Below, piece by piece: positions 35,054 to 48,024 of a stretch of 64,000 nt of DNA. The DNA comes from Turritopsis dohrnii. Lineage: Eukaryota > Cnidaria > Hydrozoa > Anthoathecata > Oceaniidae. Location of the stretch: positions 496,001 to 560,000 of the forward strand of contig BQMF02000139.1 in the NCBI GenBank assembly GCA_027922465.2, read 5' to 3'. How positions within the stretch are numbered: the stretch's first letter is position 1; the number at the start of each line of letters is the position of its first letter. The translations under genes and the position numbers were made by a program. The notes under the pieces were generated by a model. It saw nothing but the letters and a program-made list of their open reading frames with translations, was not told the DNA's origin and did no database searches.

Positions 35054-35971
35054 TTATTTTTTCTTCCAGCATAAAAATACCCGAAAGGCTTTGCATGCTC
35101 TCTTAAATAATCCTTTTCCATTGCCCTTGGTAACAGAGCATCGAGTTTGTCCATTTTCCGGAATTGATTTGGAGAAATGAATGGACGAATGTTCCATGTG
35201 TTGATACTGGAGTTCAACGAAGTTCAAATTCGCTGAAACTGAAGACCTATGTTTTTTCTTGCTGTTGATGTTTCGGCAAAGAACGCTGTCTGATGCACTC
35301 TTCTTGCTCATCCACTGGTATGCAGAAAAAAGACCGCCATCACCTTGATGATCAGAACCGTATGATTCAGTAGTAAAGGTTTCACATTGTTTTGCAGTGA
35401 ATACTGAGGGTAGAGATGCAGTGTAGTTAGATTGCTGTTCTTTGGCTGTAGTTACGGTGTCGTTTTCTGATTTGGCTCGAGTTGGATGTAAAACTATATG
35501 GGATTCAACCTGTACATTTGAATTTGTTTCATTTTGTTGACATGAAAAAGTGGATATCGATTTTCTCAAAGGTTTTCGTCCAAGTTCCTCCTGAATGGAT
35601 GGTTTGACTTTGGGTTTCATTGTAATAAGTTCACGGAAATCAATACACGAACAACTTTCGATCATCAGGAAATTAACCCTTCTTAAGTAAGTATCGTATT
35701 GTTTGAAGGTGTATGCTTGCTTTTTAGCTTGTAGACAATGAGGCATCACATCTATGGAATAACAGAAAGTTATTTTGAGACTGTTGTAAACATACAGGAA
35801 ATATTAAAAGCATTCACGTAGTAAAAAGGGATAAACTGGAGATTATTTTATCAATTTGTGGATCAGTTTTCCTATGACTTTAGCTAATTGATGTTGCTCA
35901 CCTCGCTTTTCTAAAGCGTACATCATCATTTCCTCTTCTTCCTTTTTTAACTCGTACTCCAAAAACTTCAT
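35054..35971 (-). CDS. Unknown two-exon protein, 255 residues
   Basis: Coding exons on the minus strand: 35902-35971 and 35054-35751, joined by a good GTGAGC donor and a CCATAG acceptor in matching phase. The short N-terminal exon is acidic and charged (YELKKEEEEMMMYALEK). The middle is polar and low in hydrophobics. The C-terminus is basic with cysteines (CKAFRVFLCWKKK), which could be a membrane-anchoring or lipid-modified tail. A possible untranslated exon with good splice sites lies at 36100-36163 upstream; it has stops in all frames. I do not recognise the family. Spliced structure and length argue for a real gene. Confidence 0.6.
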
Positions 35972-36407
35972 TTTCTAAAAGTAATGAAAGTCATCACGGT
36001 GTGGATGAAATTCTTGGGGTATAAAAGGGGGAAATAATGCGTAAGTGAGATTGCTATAACATTAGAATGTTATAAAGGCGGTCCTCATCATTCACCCACC
36101 TGACAGTATGATTGTTATCAGTGATATCTTCAACTTAAAAATACGCTGCTAATCGAAGTTCTGCTGAAAGAAAACTGGAATTTTCCAATTTATCGCCAAT
36201 TTGACGTCAAATTTTATTTACGTCAATAAAGCATTTTCAAAGATGGCAGATAAGTTGTGTTCAGCGTATCACATTTGTAACAATATCTTTCTTGCTGTAT
36301 TTTTTTCCAACTAGAGTTGAAGTGCTACATTGCATGAGACTTTCTATCTAACAAATTTCGTCCGAGCCTCATGTTTTTGTTTGAATAAACAAGAGGAATG
36401 ATGAAAG

Positions 36408-36470
36408 CCAACCTCGTATCCAGGGTCTCTTGCCTTTTCGATAGCGGAAAAGGCAAGAGACCCTGGGACC
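36408..36470. repeat. Short palindrome of the CGAAAAGGCAAGAGACC family
   Basis: CCAGGGTCTCTTGCCTTTTC and its complement form a nearly perfect hairpin abutting the reverse-transcriptase fragment. Confidence 0.8.
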
Positions 36471-36480
36471 CTGCGATGCG

Positions 36481-37267
36481 GTGAGACAAATCTATGAAAA
36501 TGAAGATTGTGAAGCAGTTATACTTGTTGATGCGAGCAATGCTTTCAATGCTCTTAATCGTCAAGTCGCTCTTCATAACATTCGATATTTATGTCCTCAT
36601 TTTGCTAGCGTACTCATTAATACGTACCGACATCCAGCTAGACTCATCATAAACCAAGGCAAAGAATTACGTTCTCAAGAAGGAACAACACAAGGAGACA
36701 ATTTAGCAATGTCTTTTTATGCTTTAAGCACTGTTCTTTTGCAAGATCAATTGAGAAAGATATCCTCCGTAAAACAAGTCTGGTTAGCTGATGACGCGAC
36801 TGGAGCGGGAAAGATTGTTGCTTTAAAACAATGGTTTGATACCGTCATTTCCGAAGGCCAAAAATACGGGTATTACGTGAATGAAACTAAATCGGTAATT
36901 ATTTTGAAAAATGCATTACTTGAAAGTGAAGCGAAAAAAATCTTCAAAGGATCAAAAATTGAATTCACGACATCTGGTAAACGACATCTCGGAGAAACTA
37001 TCGGAAGTAGCGAAGTACAAACGAGATTACGCAACTGAAAAACTTCAACAATGGTGTAGCGAGGTGAAAAAACTTGCTGAGATTGCTTTGTCGGATCCAC
37101 AATCAGCTTTTGCAGCCTTCACACATGGTGAAATACATAGATTTACTTATTTCTTACGCACAATTCCTGGTATGAACGAATATTTACAGCCTTTAGATAC
37201 AGTCATTGATAACTTATTTATACCAGCATTATTTGGCACGACACTTGAACCAAAGTTAAAATGTTAA
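36481..37267 (+). pseudogene. Reverse-transcriptase fragment, frameshifted
   Basis: The frame 36481-37038 has RT motifs: VDASNAFNALNR (catalytic Asp block), EGTTQGDNLAM, and LADDATGAGK carrying the catalytic ADD in place of the usual YxDD. A following KYGYYVNETKS motif fits a group of retroelement RTs common in cnidarian and sponge genomes, possibly DIRS-like; that class label is inference. The frame then breaks and coding similarity continues in another frame (36976-37267, AFAAFTHGEI, RTIPGM). No integrase, gag or terminal repeats are seen, so it is a dead fragment. Confidence 0.75.
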
Positions 37268-38261
37268 AATTCAAAAGTAATCTGGATAATTTTAATTAGG
37301 GAAAGTTTGGGTTTCCATTTCACGCTTGAGTACGCAAGTGTCTCTAATTTTTGGTCATTTGTCTCGTTTGTGCATTGCTTTGCTTTGTGTGTTTTTTGCA
37401 AGCGGTTGCTTCATCACCGAATCACGTGTTTACGCGAAAAGATGAACTTCCTCCGAAATCAAATTCGCCAGGAGCAATTTCGTGCGTTCCAGCTTTGAGT
37501 ATTATTATGATGAAAACAAGAGCCAGATGGCGCAAAACGGTAGCAGCAAGTTTACTTTTCACGCAAATGCTTTCGAAATTTTACTTTAAGTACTAAAAAC
37601 TTCTTTACTGGATGTTTTCTAAGATATCTCACTGGTGGAAAACAGGCATTAACGATAAATTCGATGAAAATGATTAATTAGTGTAAATAGGGTCTAACCA
37701 AAAACACCAGCAACAATTTATTTAAAGACAAAAGAATTATACATGTGTGAGCTGTGTGTTTTTTTATAAGAAATTTTTTCGTAAGAGCTTATGTAGAAAA
37801 AAAAAAGTTTGTTTATAATAATAATAATTTCTGACGAAACCAAAATTGAATTCCAACAAATAAACTGCCTTTTTGAACTAGATCTTTGAAAACTTTAATA
37901 AACAAACATAGTGTAATAGCTAACAAACCAAACGAGGTAATAAGAAATTTTGAACTAATAAGCTTTACTAACAAGAAAAGCAGCATATCAAGTATATATT
38001 TTCAGTTAGCGTAATGAACTAAAAGTCCCATTTTTATGTACGCCTATTTGATTAGAATTCGAATGAATTCTAATTTCGTGGATTAAGTTATAAAATATCA
38101 GGTTATGTACTTTTAAAATAAAAGGTAATCTACTTTTAAATGTTCGATATGAAAAAGCTTCCAAATTACGAAGGCTGCGTTCCTTCATTAGAATTTACAT
38201 TGCGTTTTTGATAGAGTCCCGCAGACTCTAAATCGCAGACTAATTGCCATTTCGGCCGGAG

Positions 38262-38300
<39 letters not shown>
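38262..38300 (+). repeat. (GTA)n microsatellite
   Basis: About twelve TAG units. Confidence 0.95.
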
Positions 38301-38301
<1 letters not shown>

Positions 38302-38430
38302 CCACGGGTGTTTTAATACGGTATTCGCTTTCGCTGCTACCGTAATAATTTCAATGAAAATGCACTTCGTCGCAGTGTTTTTTTGTTTTTTCCCGCCGGG
38401 AAAAAAGATACGTTATTTTTGTTTAGAATT

Positions 38431-38553
38431 TACCGAACAGAGATCTTGGCGTGATCTTCGAAGTGTTGATTTACCGAACAGAGATCTTGGCGTAATCTTC
38501 GAAGTGTTGATTTACCGAACAGAGATCTTGACGTAATCTTCAAAGTGTTGATT
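38431..38553 (+). repeat. Minisatellite, 3 copies of 41 bp
   Basis: TACCGAACAGAGATCTTG starts at 38431, 38472 and 38513; each unit continues CGTAATCTTCGAAGTGTTGA with one or two changes. Confidence 0.9.
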
Positions 38554-39407
38554 TATAGAATAACTCTTGATAGGGTAAATATTAAAATCCAGTGCTGGGA
38601 CACAATTTTTAGGGTCTGATTTTAGGGCGGATTTTCCTAGTTTTCGACCCTTTTTCCCTGATTTCTTTTCGGGAAGGTCTTCATTCTTAGAACGTCATTG
38701 TATTAGGGCGTTTATTCTTCACCTGGAGGTAGTCAGGGTTACTTATGTGCTGACTGATAATTTCTTCAATGTTTTCAAAGATGTTTCCACGATGGGTCTC
38801 ATAAAAGAAGCTAAATGTCACGAGCTTGTCAGTTTCTCTGATTTTCCCTCATTTTTTTGAGGAGCATCTGATTTCCATGAAGAGTACAGGCCTCCCACGC
38901 CTCTTGTATGTAAATTTATTTAGGACTTTAGGACAAAATACACTGAAAATTTGGGACATTTAGGACAAATTTTAATGTCATTTTTAGGACAAATTAGGAT
39001 TTTTGCCTAAAAATTAGGGCATTTTAGGACATAATAGATTCCAAAATCATTCATGACGTTTGTATCCCTTCGAAATTCAATAGTATGTCTTTATAGACTA
39101 TATAGTATAAATAACTGTTACTCTGATAAAGTATAAAAACCAAACCAAATGTTGATGTTAAAAATAAAACATAATATTAAAATAAACATAATGTCAACTG
39201 GCCTAAGCATACAAAGCCTGTGTATAAAGTGTCTTCTTACCAAACTGCTAACAACTTTAAAAGAATTCCGATCAGCGAAAAAAGATTCGAGTAAACATAC
39301 CAACTTACACTGTGTAAGGCTTTTATACTTTTCTATGAAAATGTTTAAATAATAAAAGATCTTTTTGCAGACACCCTTTATATTATAAAAATTAGTAAGA
39401 AAGTAAC

Positions 39408-40805
39408 TCATCGATTGCCATCATTTTGTAATTCCTTCAACCTCTTCTTCAGAACGGCTTCTTCAGATAAGAGTTCAGTGCGACGCTTAATTCCCATTTC
39501 GATTTTGCTTTGTGCTCTTTGCAGGTCCTTTCTTGTGTTTTGCTTTTTGGACAGAAGTTCTTTGAAGTCTCTGTTACCCTCGTCAACGCTTTCGTCAGCA
39601 ATTGTTATTCCGTTTTCAATTTGTGATAGAGCAGTTTTTATGGTTTCCACTTCCTTGGCATCCTTTCGCTTCGTTTCCAGCTCTTTTTCTTGATCCTTTT
39701 TCTTCTTTTCTTCTTCTCTCTTTTTTTCTGCTTCTTTTGCTAAAAGCTGGCGCTTTTCTTCTAAATCAGCTTGGTATCGTTGTCTTGATGCTCTGACATT
39801 CTTGATCATTTCCTTTGTGATGGGGATGTCAAGAAGAGAAGGATACTGCAAGATAGCATCTTTCACAACCCTTATTGCCTCAATAGTGTCCTCTTTTAAG
39901 GAATGTCCATGGATATCCAGTATGTGCTTATTTATGGAAAATCCACTTTCTGGAGCACTATTTCCGTGCGACATTGACAAAATGCATTTCATTACAGCAG
40001 TAAGGACAGAGAATTTAACAGTACCGCTGGAGTCTCTAAGTCCTCCAAGATGACGCACAGCTTTTTCGATGTCAAATTTAAGTTCGTCATCCTCAGGTGT
40101 GATGTTTTCTAGCCCTGCAACCAAAAATGCACTTTTCCAGTAAGAAGTCTGCTTTCGCCCTGAAATGGTTGTGGTAGTACAACAACATTGCTCTTCTTTG
40201 ATTTCTTCGGTTTGGTAAAGTCTCCACTCAGATCTAAACGCATCACAGACTTCTTCAGGTAAGCTTTTCTTCGCGAAAACATTTACAAGCATTTCTGACA
40301 GGGCTTTCGTTAGATCTTTAACAATGCTGGTCATGACCTCTAGGGCACCCTTGTCATTTTTTTTCTGTAAATTGATGTAAGTACAGTTAAGAAGGAAGGA
40401 GTTAAATGGCAATTTCTTTTGAAGATCTTCAGCTGTCAACCGCATACACTTTAAGCAATCTTTCCGGAACACTTTTTCTTTTTCAGTCAACTCCAACGGC
40501 GATGGCAGGAACAAACTCTTCGCTTTACTGCCAATATCAACCATCTTAAGCGGTTTGGTCTTCTTCTTGTTGAAGACATCAAGTTCCAATAACTCGATTG
40601 CAGGTGTTTGTTTCGTAGAACCATCTTCCTTTTGAGATGTTAGATGTCTTGTCTTTACAAATTTTGACATCGTGCTCCAGAGCAATTTCTCCATTTCTTC
40701 GTATAAGACGTAGATGCGTGGTTTCATTGACTGGAATTTGGTTAAGAACACTTCCGAATCAGTGGCAAAAAAGGAAACAAAAGATACTGCAGCGTTGAAC
40801 CTAAC
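39408..40805 (-). CDS. Transposase-like protein, hAT-type C-terminal region
   Basis: About 466 residues from a splice acceptor (TTTTTGCAG before 40805) to the stop; no upstream ATG is in frame, so an exon is missing or unrecognised. Near residues 275-316 the pattern LSMSHGNSAPESGFSINKHI followed by SLKEDTIEAIRVVKDAI resembles the hAT C-terminal dimerisation/RNase H end (usual form HxNxxxERxFS). Here the ER is replaced by ES. A strongly charged coiled coil (about 340-467, E/K-rich) forms the end. N-terminal catalytic acidic residues cannot be placed by eye. Location between TIRs with a target duplication supports a transposase origin. Confidence 0.7.
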   Translation of the reverse strand, partial: VRFNAAVSFVSFFATDSEVFLTKFQSMKPRIYVLYEEMEKLLWSTMSKFVKTRHLTSQKEDGSTKQTPAIELLELDVFNKKKTKPLKMVDIGSKAKSLFLPSPLELTEKEKVFRKDCLKCMRLTAEDLQKKLPFNSFLLNCTYINLQKKNDKGALEVMTSIVKDLTKALSEMLVNVFAKKSLPEEVCDAFRSEWRLYQTEEIKEEQCCCTTTTISGRKQTSYWKSAFLVAGLENITPEDDELKFDIEKAVRHLGGLRDSSGTVKFSVLTAVMKCILSMSHGNSAPESGFSINKHILDIHGHSLKEDTIEAIRVVKDAILQYPSLLDIPITKEMIKNVRASRQRYQADLEEKRQLLAKEAEKKREEEKKKKDQEKELETKRKDAKEVETIKTALSQIENGITIADESVDEGNRDFKELLSKKQNTRKDLQRAQSKIEMGIKRRTELLSEEAVLKKRLKELQNDGNR

Positions 40806-41228
40806 CTGCAAAAAGTATTAGTACTTCTCAACCACTTTAAGTCTGCTTCCCATATGCTATTATATGTAGTTTTTCTCTTTCCCCTTTTTACTACACTAAA
40901 ATAAACAAACTAACAACTTAATATGATTTACTCTTTGAACCTAACCTGCAAAAAGTATTAGTACTTCTCAACCACTTTAAGTCTGCTTCCCATATGCTAT
41001 TATATGTAGTTTTTCTCTTTCCCCTTTTACTACACTAAAATAAACAAACTAACAACTTAATATGATTTACTCTTTGAACCTAACCTGCAAAAAGTATTAG
41101 TACTTCTCAACCACTTTAAGTCTGCTTCCCATATGCTATTATATGTAGTTTTTCTCTTTCCCCTTTTTACTACACTAAAATAAACAAACTAACAACTTAA
41201 TATGATTTACTCTTTGAACCTAACCTGC
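40797..41228. repeat. 140-bp tandem triplication including a splice acceptor
   Basis: GAACCTAACCTGCAAAAAGT starts at 40797, 40937, 41076 and 41216, giving three full units of 139-140 bp and a partial fourth. Read on the minus strand, each copy carries TTTTTGCAG/GTTAGGTTC, the acceptor that opens the transposase ORF, so the acceptor is repeated four times. The copies are nearly identical, so the expansion is recent. Confidence 0.9.
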
Positions 41229-42147
41229 AAAAAGTAAACATATACTTCCATTAGAAACAAAATCTCCCAAAAGCTGAGTAGCCAGTAAATCCAGATATAG
41301 CACAACAGATCACTTCAGTTTGCTAATGTCACATAACATTACCAAGAACTTTATTCTAGGAAGAATTCTAATGTGACTTTAAAAGCCTAAAGTTTAGAGA
41401 TAAACACTAAATGTTGTGTATAATTCGCCATAGTTGATGATAAAACCTTTATTTCTAAAACAACCTAAAAATGCAGAGGCCTTGGTCTAACCATCATCAG
41501 CGCAATAATAAAATGAAAATCTTGGCAGTTCACTTCATTTTTGTAATTAAGCAACTGCCTGCTTTGAGTATAATACTATGTGAAAAAGTGAATAAGTAGA
41601 GATGTGAAAATAGCTAAATTTCAAAAATGACACAACTCCTAAAAGTGAAAAATTAGGACATTTAGGACATTTTGCTCTATTTTAGGACAATTTAGGACAA
41701 AAATTGAAAATTCTGAAAATTTAGGACATTTAGGACATTTAGGACGGTGTGGGAGGCCTGAGAGTAATAGTAAATTTGTCCTTTTTAGGGAAAAAAACCT
41801 GTAAATGGATTACACATTGAACGTAAAGTATAAAACGCATATCAATAATCTGTTCTTAATCAATGTTAATGTACAGGTAGTTATTAAAATCAGTATTCAC
41901 ATAGGCGCTACGTCATTCGCTAATGAAAAATAAATAAATCAGTAGAGCGATAGATAAATCGATATACGTCGTCGTCGTCGTTAAGACCAAACGCGAATTA
42001 AGTTTTCATATGGAATCAGGACATGGTAAATAAAGAAGGCCCGTTTAACGAATACTCCAAACAAAAGGAGGGATTTATACTGGGGATGTGATAACCATTC
42101 CGAAAAATTTTCCCCTTTTTCCACAAAAAATAAGACTTCAACACGAT

Positions 42148-42260
42148 CCCAGTGAGCAAAATCGTCAAAAGGTCACTGCGATTAAGAGCGTTTTCATTGA
42201 AATAGTGTGTATATTTCTTAGGAAATGCACTCCTTCGCAGTGATTTTTGACACCAGTGTA
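42148..42260. mobile_element. 120-bp palindromic MITE, copy 5
   Basis: CCCAGTGAGCAAAATCGTCA to TTTTTGACACCAGTG, with centre GTGTGTATATTTCTTAGGAA. Lies past the PDE6D stop codon. Confidence 0.75.
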
Positions 42261-42500
42261 TACACTACCTATAATGCAAGAAAGTATCACTACTAGGTTA
42301 TCTAGATAAAAACACAAAATATTTCCCTCATTCAAAATTAATTCCTGTTCGCAACATTTACGAATTGTTGAATATACAGCACTCACGGCCATCACTAACC
42401 ATCATGAAAATAGAATTCTTTTCGCAAATATATTAATACAAAATGACAGGACGGCATGTTTGTCACCACCTTGAGCCAACCACAAGCAATAAGGTCGCAT

Positions 42501-44748
<2,248 letters not shown>

Positions 44749-45493
44749 TTCGAAAAATGCTGTCAACAAATCTCGGCAATACGGATTGGATGCGATGCGT
44801 TCAAAAAGCGATTCACTCCACAATAAAGCAAATGTTTTTGTAGAACTAAATGGTTTTAGATTATCATGCAGCCAATAATTGTGACCCAACTAAAATGTTT
44901 ATGCTGGAGTTATTATTTCTCACGAAGAAATAATCAAAATTTTCGGGTTGTCATGTATTCCTGCATAGTTTTACCAATGCGTTGTTTCTCCAAGGTCAAT
45001 AATATACGCGAGAGGTGCGCGGATAAATATTTAAAACGCGTTTTCATACATAGAATTTGATACACGAGGCAACAAATCGAGGCAAAGTGTAAACTTAAAA
45101 AAAAAACAGTGGACTTATTATATTATGCAATAACCATAGATTCTCCACTGTCATACCCTCACGAATCGTTTACCATGGCATTAGTGAAAGCAAACACAGG
45201 TAATTACCTTTAGCAGTTTCTCTTCTATGATGACATTGTATCAGCAGAGTTGTTTTGTTTCGATATTTTATACTACCGTCAATCAATCGTCCTAACTTCA
45301 GACATCCTTCCAAACTTCGGGACATAAAAAAACATATCCGCGAAATACAAACCACATCGATAATAATCCATACTGCACTTTCAATTAAACTAAATTCAAA
45401 ACTCATCATAACTAAACTTAACAAACGCAAACTTTTGAATAAGTACTGTACCTTGAGACAGCATGTTGCACACCACAGAGATAATCTTTGAGC
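44749..45493. other. Upstream of PDE6D, no gene seen
   Basis: Probably holds the PDE6D promoter. The minus frame 45170-45430 is not a gene: its core (45262-45320) is an inverted copy of the repeat at 52145-52205 (shared GAAGTTTGGAAGRATGTC and TTGACGGTAGTAT). Confidence 0.5.
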
Positions 45494-45831
45494 TTCACAA
45501 TGGCTTACCGAAAGCTAGCCGTACCTAACAGCCGTACCTAAGCCGTACCTTAGCCGTACTTAAGAAAACCAACGATTTAAGCTGCTGTATATAAAAAAAG
45601 TAATTCAATCAAGTTCAAAACAGTTAGAGAAGTGATATAACAATAATAAATTAGCATTATTTCGTATTCCAAGTTCAACTTCTAATTAAATCAATAAGTA
45701 GTATTTTAGGCGATAAAAGCTATACTCCATCGTAGAGATTATCAGGGAATCTTCTTTTCCCTCGTAGAATTTCAGCTACATTGATTTATTCATTATCTGA
45801 CCTCGAATCTGTTAGTGCAACTCGAAACTTA

Positions 45832-46262
45832 AGTACGGCTGGCCCCGAATCTGTTACTGAGACTGGAAAAAAAGTACGGCTGGACAAAATAAGGTACGAC
45901 TGGCCTCGAGTCTGTTAGTGCAACTCGAAAATTAAGTACGGCTGGCCAAAATAAGGTACGGCTGACCTCGAATCTGTTAGTGCAACTCGAAAATTAAGTA
46001 CGGCTGGCCAAAATAAGGTACGGCTGGCCTCGAATTTGGTACTGTGACTCGAAAATAAAGTACGGCTGGCCAAAATAAGGTACGGCTGGCCTCGAATTTG
46101 GTACTGTGACTCGAAAATTAAGTACGGCTGGCCAAAATAAGGTACGGTTGACCTCGAATCTGTTAGTGCAACTCGAAAATTAAGTACGGCTGGTGAAAAT
46201 AAGGTACGGCTGACCTCGAATTTGGTACTGTGACTCGAAAATTAAGTACGGCTGGAAAAACT
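45832..46262 (+). repeat. MULE left subterminal tandem array
   Basis: About seven units of roughly 60 bp, each with TACGGCTGGCC and an ACTCGAAAATTAAG segment. Two alternating variants exist (CTGTTAGTGCA and TTGGTACTGTG). Confidence 0.9.
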
Positions 46263-46599
46263 AAGGTTATCAATAATGAATACGTAACTTATTCGTTCTG
46301 ATTTTAATTTATTGACAATGAATCATTTTATCATATTTTTATAGCAGCGATAAAGTTCGTTGAAGTGTTTATATATTATATATATATATTGACAATTGTA
46401 GATACGTATACCTGTATAAAATATTACTGAATAATAACAATAATAATAATAACTGTTCCTCTTTCTTTTCTTTCTTTTAAAAAAGTCGAAATCACAGGTG
46501 CGACAAAAGGCTATGCACGTGTATAAAACACTATGTAAACTGTTCAACCAAAAGTTAATTGTAAACTCGGATATCGATCGATCATTAGTACAATACACA

Positions 46600-47297
46600 T
46601 CCGTTAATTCGAACACCCAAGGGACCGAAAAATTTGTTCGAATTAGCGAATGTTCGAATTATCGGATAATTGGGAAAAATGAGAATTCAGATAGAATTTC
46701 TTACATCTTTCTTGCACGTGGGCAGCAAACGAGAAGAAGTGATAAGAAAGAATGAAAGAAAAAAAACATTCAAATTTTCAAAATCGAATGTCTTAAAAAT
46801 CAAACGTTTCCAGAATCAAACAATTTCAGAATGGAACATTTTACAACACTCTGCAAAGCCATGGATTTTTGGATAGAGAAGTTCTAGAGAGTCAAGTAAA
46901 ACAAGAAAATGAATTTGACAAAAATACGCTGCTGCAGTAATACAGAACAACGTTGTGGTTGTACATTTGGCAAAAGGGAAGACAGGCCGTTTTGCAAAAC
47001 AATCTCATTTTTTCTTCAAGCAAGCGATGGCAATAGCTGCAAAGAAGTTAATCTCCAAATACCTTGTAAACTTGATTTTACTGGGAGTGTATAATTTATT
47101 GAAAAGTTGAAAGAAATTTTACCACCATCAGAAAAATGTCTTCATTTTCACATAGTCATAAGAAAGACTATGATGTTCACTACAGTTTTAGATTAATAGT
47201 GCCCAAAAGTTCGAATTAACGAGTGGTTTTTTAGCCTAGGGACCGAAAAAACTGTTCGAATTAACGAAATGTTCGAATTAACGGAGTTCGAATTAAG
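46600..47297. mobile_element. Nested TIR element with TTCGAATTAACGGA ends
   Basis: Left CCGTTAATTCGAACACCCAA, and AAGGGACCGAAAAATTTGTT further in. The right side has TAGGGACCGAAAAAACTGTT and GTTCGAATTAACGGA. The pattern recalls pogo/Tigger-type ends (inference). The frame 46909-47094 inside has several cysteines but no recognisable domain. Confidence 0.6.
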
Positions 47298-47329
47298 CGG
47301 CACAAAATATAAGACTGTTCATATGGAGG

Positions 47330-47361
47330 TGAGCTGGCCCGGTTAGCCGGGCTAGCTCACT
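47330..47361. repeat. Perfect-arm hairpin, GTGAGCT..AGCTCAC
   Basis: GTGAGCTGGCCCGG pairs with CCGGGCTAGCTCAC around a TTAG loop, with one mismatch. It is GC-rich in an AT-rich background. Confidence 0.85.
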
Positions 47362-47688
47362 TAGCAGGGATCTCACTGTTATTAAGAAATCTTTATAAAA
47401 ATAAATTTTCTTTCAAAATGAACACAGAATGGTGACTTATTTTGTTATCTTATTGGTTGTTAATTTTTCTCCAGAGAAAATAGTGTGATCTAATTCCGAT
47501 ATAGTGATGTTTCTCAAAGAACGTTTGTATGTTTTATAAATATGGTGGTCTTCCGGAAGGAGCCAACCAAAAACTTCAATAGTGTAGGCTAAAGTTTCAT
47601 CTAGCGTCATTGTTGCGGAAATACCTCAGCTGAAATCTACGGCAGAAGCACAAAAAATATTCTCGGAAATCGACTGTATCGCAAATCC

Positions 47689-48024
47689 ATGGCAAGAACA
47701 GCTTTAGCTGTGTCAAAGAAAGAAGCTCTAACCAAGTTTCTTCCCACAACATTTTTGAATTGCTTGGCTGCCGGATTGACAGTGACACTGACAGATTTTA
47801 AGCACAACTGGCCAGTATATATCCCAGTTATCTCTGGTTCGCCATTTACGACATTCGATTACCCCAATATCATTCTTTTGGAATTATGTGTACTCCGTTA
47901 CATTTCCTTAAAATCAGGGAAATCTTTTGATGATTTGGTCGAACAGTTAGAAGCGATTAACAGCGAGGATAGATCTGACGAGGATAGTGAAAGGAGTGAA
48001 CATAGAAGTATTCATGACGTCTGA
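47689..48024 (+). CDS. Unknown ORF carried in the MULE core
   Basis: 111 residues. A hydrophobic middle (FLNCLAAGLTVTLTDF and YPNIILLELCVLRYISL) is followed by an acidic, Ser-rich tail (SEDRSDEDSERSEHRS). Directly upstream, in another frame, 47600-47705 is also open and reads as plausible protein (LKSTAEAQKIFSEIDCIANP), so a frameshift may separate two halves of one coding region. I recognise no family. It could be captured host sequence or part of a transposon accessory protein. Confidence 0.4.
   Translation: MARTALAVSKKEALTKFLPTTFLNCLAAGLTVTLTDFKHNWPVYIPVISGSPFTTFDYPNIILLELCVLRYISLKSGKSFDDLVEQLEAINSEDRSDEDSERSEHRSIHDV

Larger units (their letters stand above)
37268..38886. other. Intergenic, repeats only
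   Basis: No supported gene; frames at 37307-37596 overlap and lack domains. It contains a (GTA)n microsatellite, a partial copy of the palindromic MITE (about 38340-38380) and a three-copy minisatellite. Confidence 0.45.
38887..41760. mobile_element. hAT-like transposon, CAGGCCTCCCAC ends, AGAGTA duplication
   Basis: Ends are inverted (CAGGCCTCCCAC left, GTGGGAGGCCTG right). AGAGTA flanks both sides (38881-38886 and 41761-41766), a clear 6-bp target duplication. Both subterminal regions hold many TTTAGGACA units, as expected for transposase-binding sites. A transposase-like ORF sits inside on the minus strand, and a 140-bp tandem triplication lies upstream of it. Only the C-terminal part of a transposase is visible, so the element is probably defective, or has a 5' exon I could not find. 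Confidence 0.85.

Noticed and set aside
39415..40053. Plus-strand ORFs rich in Phe and Leu
   Set aside because: Antisense shadows of the Lys/Glu-rich transposase-like ORF.
45170..45430. Minus-strand ORF with a good GTAATT donor
   Set aside because: Its core is an inverted copy of the dispersed repeat at 52145-52205.
45832..46262. CRISPR-like array of about 60-bp units
   Set aside because: The units are contiguous without unique spacers, are mirrored at the other end of a TIR element with a 9-bp target duplication, and lie in an animal genome.
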